This document shows positions 1-7,830 of a stretch of DNA of 8,672 nt, one piece after another. How positions within the stretch are numbered: position 1 is the stretch's first letter; the number at the start of each line of letters is the position of its first letter. Source of the stretch: an uncultured Lachnospiraceae bacterium (GTDB lineage Bacteria > Bacillota > Clostridia > Lachnospirales > Lachnospiraceae). The notes below the pieces were generated by a model that saw only the letters and a program-made list of their open reading frames with translations, did not search any database and was not told the DNA's origin. The DNA lies in the NCBI GenBank assembly GCA_949283905.1, contig CASDUB010000081.1, positions 1-8,672 on the forward strand, read 5' to 3'. A program made the position numbers and the translations under genes.

Positions 1-494
1 GTGATTATATGTCCGATTTTTTCCTTAAGTTCATGAATGCCTTCTTTGCTTTTGGCTGATACCCCGATGGCGTTTCCGATGAACGAAGAGGGACCGTCAT
101 TAAGATCCTGTTTGTTATATACTATAATATATGGAATTTCCGATTCTTTAAATAAATTGATCAGAAATTTATCTTTTTCATTAAGCCCCTTAGTTGTATC
201 AACGACAAGGATAGCCACATCGGTTTTTCTGAGGACTTCTTTTGTTTTTTCTACGCGAAGAAGACCGAGATCTCCTTCATCATCGAAACCCGGAGTGTCT
301 ATTATAACTACAGGTCCTAATGGAAGAATTTCCATGGCTTTAGTAACGGGGTCTGTTGTTGTACCCGGAGTATCCGATACAATAGACAGATTTTGACCTG
401 TAACTGCGTTTACAACACTTGATTTCCCGGCATTGCGCATGCCGAAAAATGCAATGTGTGGTCTTTCTGAAGATGGAGTATTTTGTAAACTCAT
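1..494 (-). CDS. hydF: [FeFe]-hydrogenase H-cluster maturation GTPase HydF (N-terminal part, cut by window edge)
   Basis: About 164 residues are visible, all from the N-terminal GTPase domain. HydF is the scaffold on which the 2Fe subcluster of the [FeFe]-hydrogenase H-cluster is finished before transfer to the apo-hydrogenase; this is family knowledge. The G motifs are intact: P-loop GMRNAGKS at residues 18-25, a PGTTTDP switch I segment at 43-49, DTPG at 66-69, NKQD at 127-130 and SAK at 146-148. The dimerisation and Fe-S cluster domains, with their conserved C-terminal cysteines, lie beyond the left edge. The ATG at 494-492 is preceded by AAGGA on the minus strand at 507-503, 8 nt away, and lies 17 bp after the hydG stop, so it is the last visible gene of a hydE-hydG-hydF transcript. 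TrmE/Era-type GTPases share the motifs, but the position next to hydG and the N-terminal RPHIAFFGMRNAGKSS context point firmly to HydF. Confidence 0.95.
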   Translation of the reverse strand, partial: MSLQNTPSSERPHIAFFGMRNAGKSSVVNAVTGQNLSIVSDTPGTTTDPVTKAMEILPLGPVVIIDTPGFDDEGDLGLLRVEKTKEVLRKTDVAILVVDTTKGLNEKDKFLINLFKESEIPYIIVYNKQDLNDGPSSFIGNAIGVSAKSKEGIHELKEKIGHII

Positions 495-511
495 AATATT
501 AATCCTTAAAT

Positions 512-1969
512 TTAGAAACGGAAATCACGTTTGTTTGAATTTCTTATATCTTCGATATTCTGTCTTGCAATCTCGCGGACTTTTTCTTTTGGAATATTCT
601 GAAGTTCTTTTTCAATCATTTTATATCCGACTTCTTTTGTTTCTTCTGAAGCATAATCTTCGAGATATTCCGAAAGAGTCATGAGTGCGTTCGGATGACA
701 GCAGTTCTGAATCTGGCCCGATTTGCAGAGGCTCATAAATCTGTCTCCTGTACGTCCCTCGCGATAGCATGCAGTGCAGAATGAAGGAATATGACCGCTT
801 TCGATAAGCCATTTTACGACTTCATCAAGAGAACGCTGATCCGATACGTCAAACTGTTCTGTATCATGAGGCCTTTCTTCAGGCGTATATCCTGCATATC
901 CACCGACCGATGTTCGGGAACCTCCTGATACCTGTGAAACACCGCATTTAAGCATTTGACTGCGGACTTCTTCCGTTTCACGTGTTGAGATGATCATGCC
1001 GGTGTACGGAACTGCAAGCCTTATACATGCTGCGATCTTTTCGAAAGTCTCGTCTGAAATTCCGTTGTCAAATTCATCAGGATCGATATCATCAGCAGGT
1101 TTAACACGCGGTACGCTGATGGTATGAGGGCCTACCCCGTGAACAGCTTCAAGATGCTCTGCATGCATGATAAGTCCTGCGAATTCATATTTGTATCCTT
1201 CGAGACCGAAGAGAACGCCAAGACCTACGTCGTCAATGCCGCCTTCCATAGCACGGTCCATTGCTTCCGTATGATAAGCGTAATCATGTTTAGGTCCTGT
1301 AGGATGAAGGGTTTCGTAGCTTTCTTTGTTGTATGTCTCCTGGAAGAGGATATAAGTACCTATTCCGGCTTCTTTAAGCTTTCTGTAGTTTTCGACAGTA
1401 GTTGCGGCAATATTTACGTTTACACGTCTGATGGCGCCGTTTTTATGTTTTACGCTGTAAATAGTTTTTATGCACTCAAGTATGTATTCGATAGGATTAT
1501 TTACAGGGTCTTCGCCTGATTCAATAGCCAGACGCTTGTGTCCCATATCCTGAAGTGCGATAACTTCTGCCTTAACTTCTTCCTGCGTGAGTTTTTTACG
1601 CGCAATATGTTTGTTTTTCAGATGATAAGGGCAGTAGAGACAGCCGTTTACGCAGTAATTGGAAAGATACAACGGCGCGAAGATAACTATACGGTTTCCA
1701 TAGAAAGCAAGCTTGATTTCTTCGGCAATCTTGAATATTTTATCATTGATCTCCGGAAGATCAGAAGCGAGAAGAACGGAAGCCTCTCTGTGTGTAAGAC
1801 CGGCGCATTTATATCCCGTTTCTGTTTTCTGAGGACGTGCCTTTTCAAGTATCTGATTGATAAGTTCTATGTCGTTTTTATGTTCTTCGGCATAGGCGAT
1901 TGTTGCAAGAATTTCTTCGTGATTGATAAATTCTTCTGCTTTTAAAGATTTTGGATCATACTTATACAT
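512..1969 (-). CDS. hydG: [FeFe]-hydrogenase maturation radical-SAM tyrosine lyase HydG
   Basis: This is a 485-residue cytoplasmic radical-SAM enzyme. HydG cleaves L-tyrosine to p-cresol and a glycyl fragment that yields CO and cyanide, delivered as an Fe(CO)2CN synthon for the H-cluster (family knowledge). The radical-SAM cluster motif CX3CX2C is at C106, C110 and C113 (CVNGCLYC), in the family's usual place after a short N-terminal helix region. The HydG hallmark, a C-terminal CX2CX22C auxiliary cluster motif, is present at C398, C401 and C424. This separates it from ThiH, which is otherwise similar. An SGEDP motif follows the first cluster at 151-155. Length is typical of HydG. The ATG at 1969 has AGAGGGG on the minus strand at 1983-1977 with 7 nt spacing. 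It starts 30 bp after hydE and ends 17 bp before hydF, so the three are almost certainly co-transcribed. Confidence 0.98.
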   Translation of the reverse strand: MYKYDPKSLKAEEFINHEEILATIAYAEEHKNDIELINQILEKARPQKTETGYKCAGLTHREASVLLASDLPEINDKIFKIAEEIKLAFYGNRIVIFAPLYLSNYCVNGCLYCPYHLKNKHIARKKLTQEEVKAEVIALQDMGHKRLAIESGEDPVNNPIEYILECIKTIYSVKHKNGAIRRVNVNIAATTVENYRKLKEAGIGTYILFQETYNKESYETLHPTGPKHDYAYHTEAMDRAMEGGIDDVGLGVLFGLEGYKYEFAGLIMHAEHLEAVHGVGPHTISVPRVKPADDIDPDEFDNGISDETFEKIAACIRLAVPYTGMIISTRETEEVRSQMLKCGVSQVSGGSRTSVGGYAGYTPEERPHDTEQFDVSDQRSLDEVVKWLIESGHIPSFCTACYREGRTGDRFMSLCKSGQIQNCCHPNALMTLSEYLEDYASEETKEVGYKMIEKELQNIPKEKVREIARQNIEDIRNSNKRDFRF

Positions 1970-1999
1970 CTTTTTTCCCCTCTGTATGTTAAAAATATT

Positions 2000-3061
2000 T
2001 CATTGTTCAATGTTTGCGTGTTTTCTGTCACCACGGTCAGTCACTATATTGTATCCGATTTTACGCATACGTTCTGATAACTGCTGTGTATATTCCGCGG
2101 CTTCTTCGTCGGCTGACTTCTTGTTATCGTAAAGCGCGTATTTCTTGCGCACCGAAACCGGCGACAGATTGGGCATGCAGACATTTGCGCCTGCTTTTAT
2201 GCCGAGTTCCCGTCCAAAAGGATCGATTGTTGCAAGGGCAGTAGTGGCAGGAAGCAAAACATCCGGAAGCGTCAGTCTGATCAGGGCAAGCATTATAAGA
2301 GTCTGTTCAAGAGTACCTGATTTCATGTTTCCGAACGGAGTGTCTTTTTGGACGATAAAAGGTCCGATTCCGACCATATCGGGCTGGAACTTATTCAAAA
2401 AGATCATTTCCGCCGCGAGATGTTCGCAGGTCTGGAAAGGCGACCCTACCATAAAACCGCATCCTACCTGGTATCCGAGCGATTTAAGATCTTTCAGGCA
2501 TCTGATTCTGTTATCAAACGACATTTTCTTCGGATGAAGCTTATTATAATGCGTTTTATCTGCAGTTTCATGTCTTAAAAGATATCTGTCTGCTCCTGCG
2601 TCTTTCCACTTTTTGTATGTATCATATGTATATTCCCCGAAAGATAGAGTTAAAGCGCAGTCGGGGAATTGTTTCTTAATACTGCTGATCAGATCGGCCA
2701 TATCGTCTGATGAAAAAAAAGGATCTTCGCCGCCCTGAAGCACAAACGTTCTGTAACCTGTGTCATATCCTGCGCTGCAGCATGATATGATATCTTCTTT
2801 TGTAAGACGGTATCTTTCGCATTTTTTATTTGAAGCTCTGATTCCACAATAAAAACAATCGTTTTTACAGTAATTTGTAAACTCGATCAGTCCTCTGATA
2901 TAGATGTCAGTACCGTAAATTTTTTTGCGGATTTCTTCGGCTCTCGAAAAAAGATAGTCTTTTTGGGATTCAGAAGCATTTGAAATGATTTCCAGATATT
3001 CTTCATATGATAATATATGCCGTTCTGATAGTATATCGATCAATTCTGTAATATTTCGCAT
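2000..3061 (-). CDS. hydE: [FeFe]-hydrogenase maturation radical-SAM protein HydE
   Basis: With the chosen start this is 353 residues, close to the roughly 350 usual for HydE. The radical-SAM CX3CX2C motif is at C65, C69 and C72 (CKNDCFYC). Further family segments are QGGEDP at 109-114, RHET at 163-166, GPFI at 233-236 and an ANVCMPNLSPVSVRKKY stretch near 292-308. HydE acts with HydG and HydF in H-cluster assembly; recent work places it after HydG, converting the Fe(CO)2CN synthon toward the diiron unit (established for the family). The extra C-terminal cysteines that bind a second, dispensable cluster in some HydE proteins are missing; only C295 remains near there. The frame is open to an ATG at 3145, which would add 28 residues. 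I prefer 3061 because it puts the first cysteine near the position seen in Thermotoga HydE, and the extension matches nothing I recognise. Neither start has a strong ribosome binding site. First gene of the hydEGF operon. Confidence 0.95.
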   Translation of the reverse strand: MRNITELIDILSERHILSYEEYLEIISNASESQKDYLFSRAEEIRKKIYGTDIYIRGLIEFTNYCKNDCFYCGIRASNKKCERYRLTKEDIISCCSAGYDTGYRTFVLQGGEDPFFSSDDMADLISSIKKQFPDCALTLSFGEYTYDTYKKWKDAGADRYLLRHETADKTHYNKLHPKKMSFDNRIRCLKDLKSLGYQVGCGFMVGSPFQTCEHLAAEMIFLNKFQPDMVGIGPFIVQKDTPFGNMKSGTLEQTLIMLALIRLTLPDVLLPATTALATIDPFGRELGIKAGANVCMPNLSPVSVRKKYALYDNKKSADEEAAEYTQQLSERMRKIGYNIVTDRGDRKHANIEQ

Positions 3062-3117
3062 GTATACATTGTAATCCAATAAAAACTTATCATCAATGTA
3101 AAATGTGACAAAAAGTA

Positions 3118-3177
3118 CATAATGCACAGTGCATAATGCATTCATACTAATAAATAGTTTATATAATTGTGCATAAT
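3118..3177. promoter_or_regulatory. Cluster of ATGCA/TGCAT half-sites upstream of hydE
   Basis: Four half-sites are visible: ATGCA at 3122-3126, TGCAT at 3130-3134, ATGCA at 3136-3140 and TGCAT at 3170-3174. The first pair forms a perfect dyad, ATGCAC-A-GTGCAT (3122-3134), which continues imperfectly to 3118-3138. The second and third form another, TGCAT-A-ATGCA (3130-3140). The 9-mer GTGCATAAT occurs at 3129-3137 and again at 3169-3177, 40 bp apart. The last copy overlaps the best candidate -10 element for hydE. This arrangement looks like an operator for a dimeric regulator of the hyd operon, but no regulator is identified. The region is AT-rich, so part of the symmetry may be chance. Confidence 0.35.
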
Positions 3178-3202
3178 ATATAAAAAAATCCGGAATTGAG
3201 AA
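3175..3202 (-). promoter_or_regulatory. Candidate promoter of hydEGF (weak)
   Basis: On the minus strand a TATATT element (3180-3175) lies 16 bp downstream of TTCTCA (3202-3197), matching the consensus hexamers at 5/6 and 4/6. It would give a leader of roughly 105 nt before the hydE ATG at 3061 and contain the half-site cluster. The sequence is very AT-rich, so chance matches are expected, and other placements are possible. Confidence 0.3.
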
Positions 3203-3229
3203 ATAAACTATTCAAATCTCATAAAAAAC

Positions 3230-3258
3230 TTGAATAAATGATAATAATTTAGTAAAAT
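3230..3258 (+). promoter_or_regulatory. Promoter of the EF-G-like gene
   Basis: TTGAAT at 3230-3235 and TAAAAT at 3253-3258 are separated by exactly 17 bp, each 5/6 to the sigma-A consensus. Transcription would start near 3265, giving a leader of about 32 nt that includes the GGAGGT ribosome binding site at 3283-3288. Confidence 0.65.
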
Positions 3259-3296
3259 ATCGTTATGTGAATTAAACAACCTGGAGGTACATAATA

Positions 3297-5378
3297 ATGC
3301 AAGTTTATACAACAGATAGAATTAGAAACGTTGTCCTTTTGGGACATGGCGGTGTAGGAAAAACAACTTTGGCAGAGGCTATGGCATATCTTTCCGGTAT
3401 AACAAGCCGACTTGGAAAAGTTGAAGACGGAAACACTGTCAGCGATTACGATAAAGAAGAAATTAAAAGAGGTTTTTCTATTTCATCATCCATGATTCCG
3501 ATCGAGTGGGATAAATATAAAATCAATATTCTCGACACTCCGGGATTCTTTGATTTTATCGGTGAAGTTGACGAAGCTATAGCTGCTGCCGATGCAGCCG
3601 TTATCGTTGTTTCAGGCAAAGCCGGCGTTCAGGTCGGAACAAGAAAAGCATGGGAGATGTGTAATAAATACAACATTCCTCGTCTTATCTTTGTTACTGA
3701 TATGGATATCGACAATGTTTCGTACAAAAAAGTTGTTGAACAGCTTCAGGAAATATATGGAAACAAGATCGCTCCTGTTCATATGCCGATCCGTGAAAAC
3801 GAAAAATTTGTAGGATATGTAAATATCATTAAAAATAAAGGACGCCGTTATGTTGAGCGTGATAAAAAAGTAGAATGTGATATTCCTGAATACTGCGAAG
3901 AATATCGCGATACATACCGTGATGCTCTTATGGAGGCCGTTGCCGAGACGAGCGAAGAGTTTATGGATCGTTATTTCGGCGGAGAAGAATTCTCTCAGGC
4001 GGAGATCTATGCGGCTCTTGCCACATCTGTTGCAGACTGCAGCCTTGTTCCTGTTCTCATGGGATCGCCTGTAAATCTTCAGGGTGTAACGAATCTTCTT
4101 GACGATATTATTTCATTCTTCCCTGATCCTACAAAACTTAAAAGAACAGGTCTTGACAAGAACAGCAACGGTACTTTTGACGCCGATTATGATTTCTCAA
4201 AATCAAAGAGCGCTTCAGTATTCAAAACTATAATCGATCCGTTCATCGGAAAATATTCTCTTATCAAAGTATGTTCGGGCGTTATCAAAAACACAGACGT
4301 GCTTTACAATGTGGACGGAGATACAGAGGAAAGACTCAGCAAACTTTATGTCCTTCAGGGAAATAAAGCGGTTGAAGTTCCGGAACTTATGGCAGGCGAT
4401 ATCGGAGCTATCGCAAAACTTAACAGTGTCAGAACAGGAGATACGCTTTCGACAAAGTCTAATCCTATCACATTCGGTAAGATCAATATTTCTAAACCGT
4501 ATACATGCAAGGCATATAAAGCAAAAAATAAAGCAGATATCGATAAAGTAGCGCAGGGTCTTTCAAGACTTGCACAGGAAGATCTCACATTAAAACTTGT
4601 AAACGATACTGCCAACAGACAGTCACTTATTTTCGGTATCGGAGATCAGCAGCTTGACATTACAGTAAGCAAACTTCTCGACAGATATAAAGTAGAAGTT
4701 GAGCTTGAAAAACCGAGAGTTGCATTCCGTGAAACTATCCGAAAGAATTCGGATGTTGATTCAAAATACAAAAAACAGTCCGGCGGACACGGCCAGTACG
4801 GTCATGTTAAAATGCGTTTTGAGCCTTCAGGCGATATGGAAACACCTATAGCCTTTGAAGAGGAAGTAGTAGGAGGAGCCGTACCGAAGAACTATTTCCC
4901 TGCAGTTGAAAAAGGACTTGCCGAGTCTGCATTGGCAGGACCTCTTGCAGGATATCCTGTAGTCGGCGTTAAAGCCGTTCTTTACGACGGATCTTATCAT
5001 CCGGTTGACTCTTCTGAGATGGCGTTTAAGACAGCGACTATGATGGCGTTTAAAAAAGGATTTATGGAAGCCAGCCCGGTTCTTCTTGAGCCTATCGTAT
5101 TGGTAAAAGTAAGAGTACCAAACGATTTTACGGGAGATGTTATGGGCGATCTCAATAAACGCCGCGGCAGAGTTCTCGGAATGAATCCATCGGGCGACAG
5201 CATGACTATTATCGAAGCTGAAGTTCCTGAGCTTGAAGTTTACGGTTATGCTACAAATCTCCGTTCTATGACAGGAGGAGCAGGCGATTATGAATACGAA
5301 TTCGTAAGATATGAGCAGGCTCCGTCAGATGTACAGGAAAGAGAGATTAAAGCAAGAGAAGAGATGAAAGAAGAGTGA
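3297..5378 (+). CDS. EF-G-family translational GTPase, probable paralogue of housekeeping EF-G
   Basis: This 693-residue protein has the length and five-domain order of EF-G: G domain about 1-275, beta-barrel domain II about 305-395, then domains III, IV and V. EF-G landmarks in the C-terminal half include KQSGGHGQYGHV (493-504), GSYHPVDSSEMAF (565-577), GDLNKRRGRVLGM (617-629) and LRSMTGG (655-661). The P-loop is GHGGVGKT (16-23) rather than GHIDAGKT. Switch I reads RGFSI (58-62) rather than RGITI. Switch II reads DTPGF (80-84), with Phe where housekeeping EF-G has catalytic His. The NKxD motif reads TDMD (134-137). These changes resemble the EF-G-2/EF-G-like branch, whose Thermus member also has an aromatic residue after DxPG. 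Housekeeping EF-G catalyses tRNA-mRNA translocation and ribosome recycling; the role of this branch is unclear. It is not near rpsL, rpsG or tuf, supporting a paralogue. The ATG at 3297 has GGAGGT 8 nt upstream. It has its own promoter and terminator. Confidence 0.93.
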   Translation: MQVYTTDRIRNVVLLGHGGVGKTTLAEAMAYLSGITSRLGKVEDGNTVSDYDKEEIKRGFSISSSMIPIEWDKYKINILDTPGFFDFIGEVDEAIAAADAAVIVVSGKAGVQVGTRKAWEMCNKYNIPRLIFVTDMDIDNVSYKKVVEQLQEIYGNKIAPVHMPIRENEKFVGYVNIIKNKGRRYVERDKKVECDIPEYCEEYRDTYRDALMEAVAETSEEFMDRYFGGEEFSQAEIYAALATSVADCSLVPVLMGSPVNLQGVTNLLDDIISFFPDPTKLKRTGLDKNSNGTFDADYDFSKSKSASVFKTIIDPFIGKYSLIKVCSGVIKNTDVLYNVDGDTEERLSKLYVLQGNKAVEVPELMAGDIGAIAKLNSVRTGDTLSTKSNPITFGKINISKPYTCKAYKAKNKADIDKVAQGLSRLAQEDLTLKLVNDTANRQSLIFGIGDQQLDITVSKLLDRYKVEVELEKPRVAFRETIRKNSDVDSKYKKQSGGHGQYGHVKMRFEPSGDMETPIAFEEEVVGGAVPKNYFPAVEKGLAESALAGPLAGYPVVGVKAVLYDGSYHPVDSSEMAFKTATMMAFKKGFMEASPVLLEPIVLVKVRVPNDFTGDVMGDLNKRRGRVLGMNPSGDSMTIIEAEVPELEVYGYATNLRSMTGGAGDYEYEFVRYEQAPSDVQEREIKAREEMKEE

Positions 5379-5419
5379 TCTGCTGATCATTTTATCATCA
5401 AAGCATAAAGTATAAAAGG

Positions 5420-5463
5420 CGTTTGTGTAATATAAAATAAAATATATTACACAAACGTTTTTT
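5420..5463 (+). terminator. Intrinsic terminator after the EF-G-like gene
   Basis: A perfect 15-bp stem (5420-5434 with 5443-5457) closes an 8-nt A-rich loop and is followed at once by six T residues (5458-5463). It lies about 40 bp after the stop codon at 5378. The stem is AT-rich at the loop end and stronger at its base (CGTTTGTG/CACAAACG). There is only a short A-run on the left flank, so termination in the opposite direction would be weak. Confidence 0.88.
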
Positions 5464-5506
5464 GCATAATTATCATACATTTTATTCATTTTACCGCTTT
5501 ATTACG

Positions 5507-5535
5507 TTGACAAGAGAAATAATGCGCTGTAGAAT
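5507..5535 (+). promoter_or_regulatory. Promoter of ilvN-ilvC
   Basis: A perfect TTGACA (5507-5512) is followed after 17 bp by TAGAAT (5530-5535), 5/6 to consensus. Transcription would start near 5542, leaving only about 30 nt before the ilvN ATG at 5572, just enough for the GAGGAG ribosome binding site at 5560-5565. So short a leader leaves no room for a T-box or peptide attenuator. Any control here should be by a DNA-binding protein or at the enzyme level. Confidence 0.8.
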
Positions 5536-5571
5536 GAAAAAGTATGTTGGATCATTATTGAGGAGTGTACA

Positions 5572-7186
<1,615 letters not shown>

Positions 7187-7187
<1 letters not shown>

Positions 7188-7708
7188 TGAATATTGTAAA
7201 TAAAACCAGTGTAAACAGAAAATTGTTTGTACAGGCTTCTTTCATAAAGACACTGCCTTTGTTTTTAGGACTTCTTGCAGTTGTCGCTGTCGTAATGGTT
7301 TTATCCATTGTCGCGGTTTTGGAAGATCCGAATTTGACAATATTATGCTTTGTTATTCTTATGATTTGCGTTGTTTTTGCTATGTTCATTTACAACATCA
7401 GGAGAATAGTGTATGCAAATGCATGGTATAACAATTTTCTTGCTTCAAACAATAACAGAAACGAAGCAGAGTATAATTGTCAGATAACAGAGCAGAAGCT
7501 TTTTCTAAGAAGCGGTGTACGCAAGATAGAATACGATTTTTCGGTTCTCGAACAGATTCTTGAGAGCAGAAGATTTTATGCGCTGATCTTTGCACATGAT
7601 AAAATTGCTTTTCTTGAAAAAGACGGTTTCAATGGACATTCGGCCGAAAAATTTGCGGAATTAGCTAAGAATTTAAAAAAGAATTTAAAATCAAAAAAAT
7701 CTGTATAG
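7187..7708 (+). CDS. Small membrane protein with YcxB-like C-terminal domain
   Basis: This 173-residue protein has two predicted membrane helices, about 22-45 (PLFLGLLAVVAVVMVLSIVAV within it) and about 50-69, with a short loop containing EDPN between. A cytoplasmic-looking domain from about 94 to 165 follows, with a beta-rich segment (YNCQITEQKLFLRSGVRKIEY), a hydrophobic strand (YALIFAHDKIAFLEKDGF) and a lysine-rich tail. That layout matches YcxB-like proteins of Firmicutes, whose function is unknown; the assignment is by pattern only. The ATG shares its A with the last base of the ilvC TGA (TGATG). No ribosome binding site is visible at the usual distance, so translation probably depends on ribosomes finishing ilvC. 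An internal start cannot be excluded, but would cut into the first helix. Why it sits with ilvC is unknown. A terminator-like hairpin follows it. Confidence 0.8.
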
Positions 7709-7729
7709 TGTCGTACAGTATTTGAATCT

Positions 7730-7777
7730 AAACGTCCTTGACAGAGTTCATATTTCTGTCAGGGGCGTTTGCTTTTC
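7730..7777 (+). terminator. Terminator-like stem-loop between the YcxB-like gene and trpB
   Basis: A 15-bp stem pairs 7730-7744 with 7756-7770, including two G-U pairs (AAACGTCC side against GGGGCGTTT side), with an 11-nt gap that can pair a little further. The tail is TTTGCTTTT, a T-run broken by GC, so termination may be only partial. It lies 22 bp after the YcxB-like stop and about 55 bp before trpB. It probably ends the ilvN-ilvC-ycxB-like transcript, with some read-through into trpB possible. Confidence 0.7.
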
Positions 7778-7830
7778 AGGCTCTTTGTCAAGATTAAGGA
7801 TAAATGTTTATCATTGGAGGAAAAGAAATA

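Noticed and set aside
1124..1945. Long open frames on the plus strand opposite hydG
   Set aside because: They lie wholly inside hydG on the opposite strand, have cysteine- and phenylalanine-rich shadow composition, and lack ribosome binding sites.
3061..3296. Rex-type operator in the hydE/EF-G divergent region
   Set aside because: No TTGTTAA-N4-TTAACAA-like sequence is present; the symmetrical elements there are ATGCA-based and do not match Rex.
5376..5394. Small hairpin TGATC/GATCA followed by TTTTA at the end of the EF-G-like gene
   Set aside because: Only 5 bp of stem and a short T-run; the 15-bp stem at 5420-5463 is a much better terminator.
5379..5571. Possible T-box or riboswitch upstream of ilvN
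   Set aside because: No AGGGTGGNACCGCG-like T-box sequence is present, and the only strong stem is the EF-G-like gene's terminator, upstream of the ilvN promoter.
7785..7814. Promoter-like TTGTCA (7785-7790) and TATCAT (7809-7814) with 18-bp spacing before trpB
   Set aside because: Transcription would begin near 7821, downstream of the GGAGG at 7816-7820, so the message would lack its ribosome binding site.
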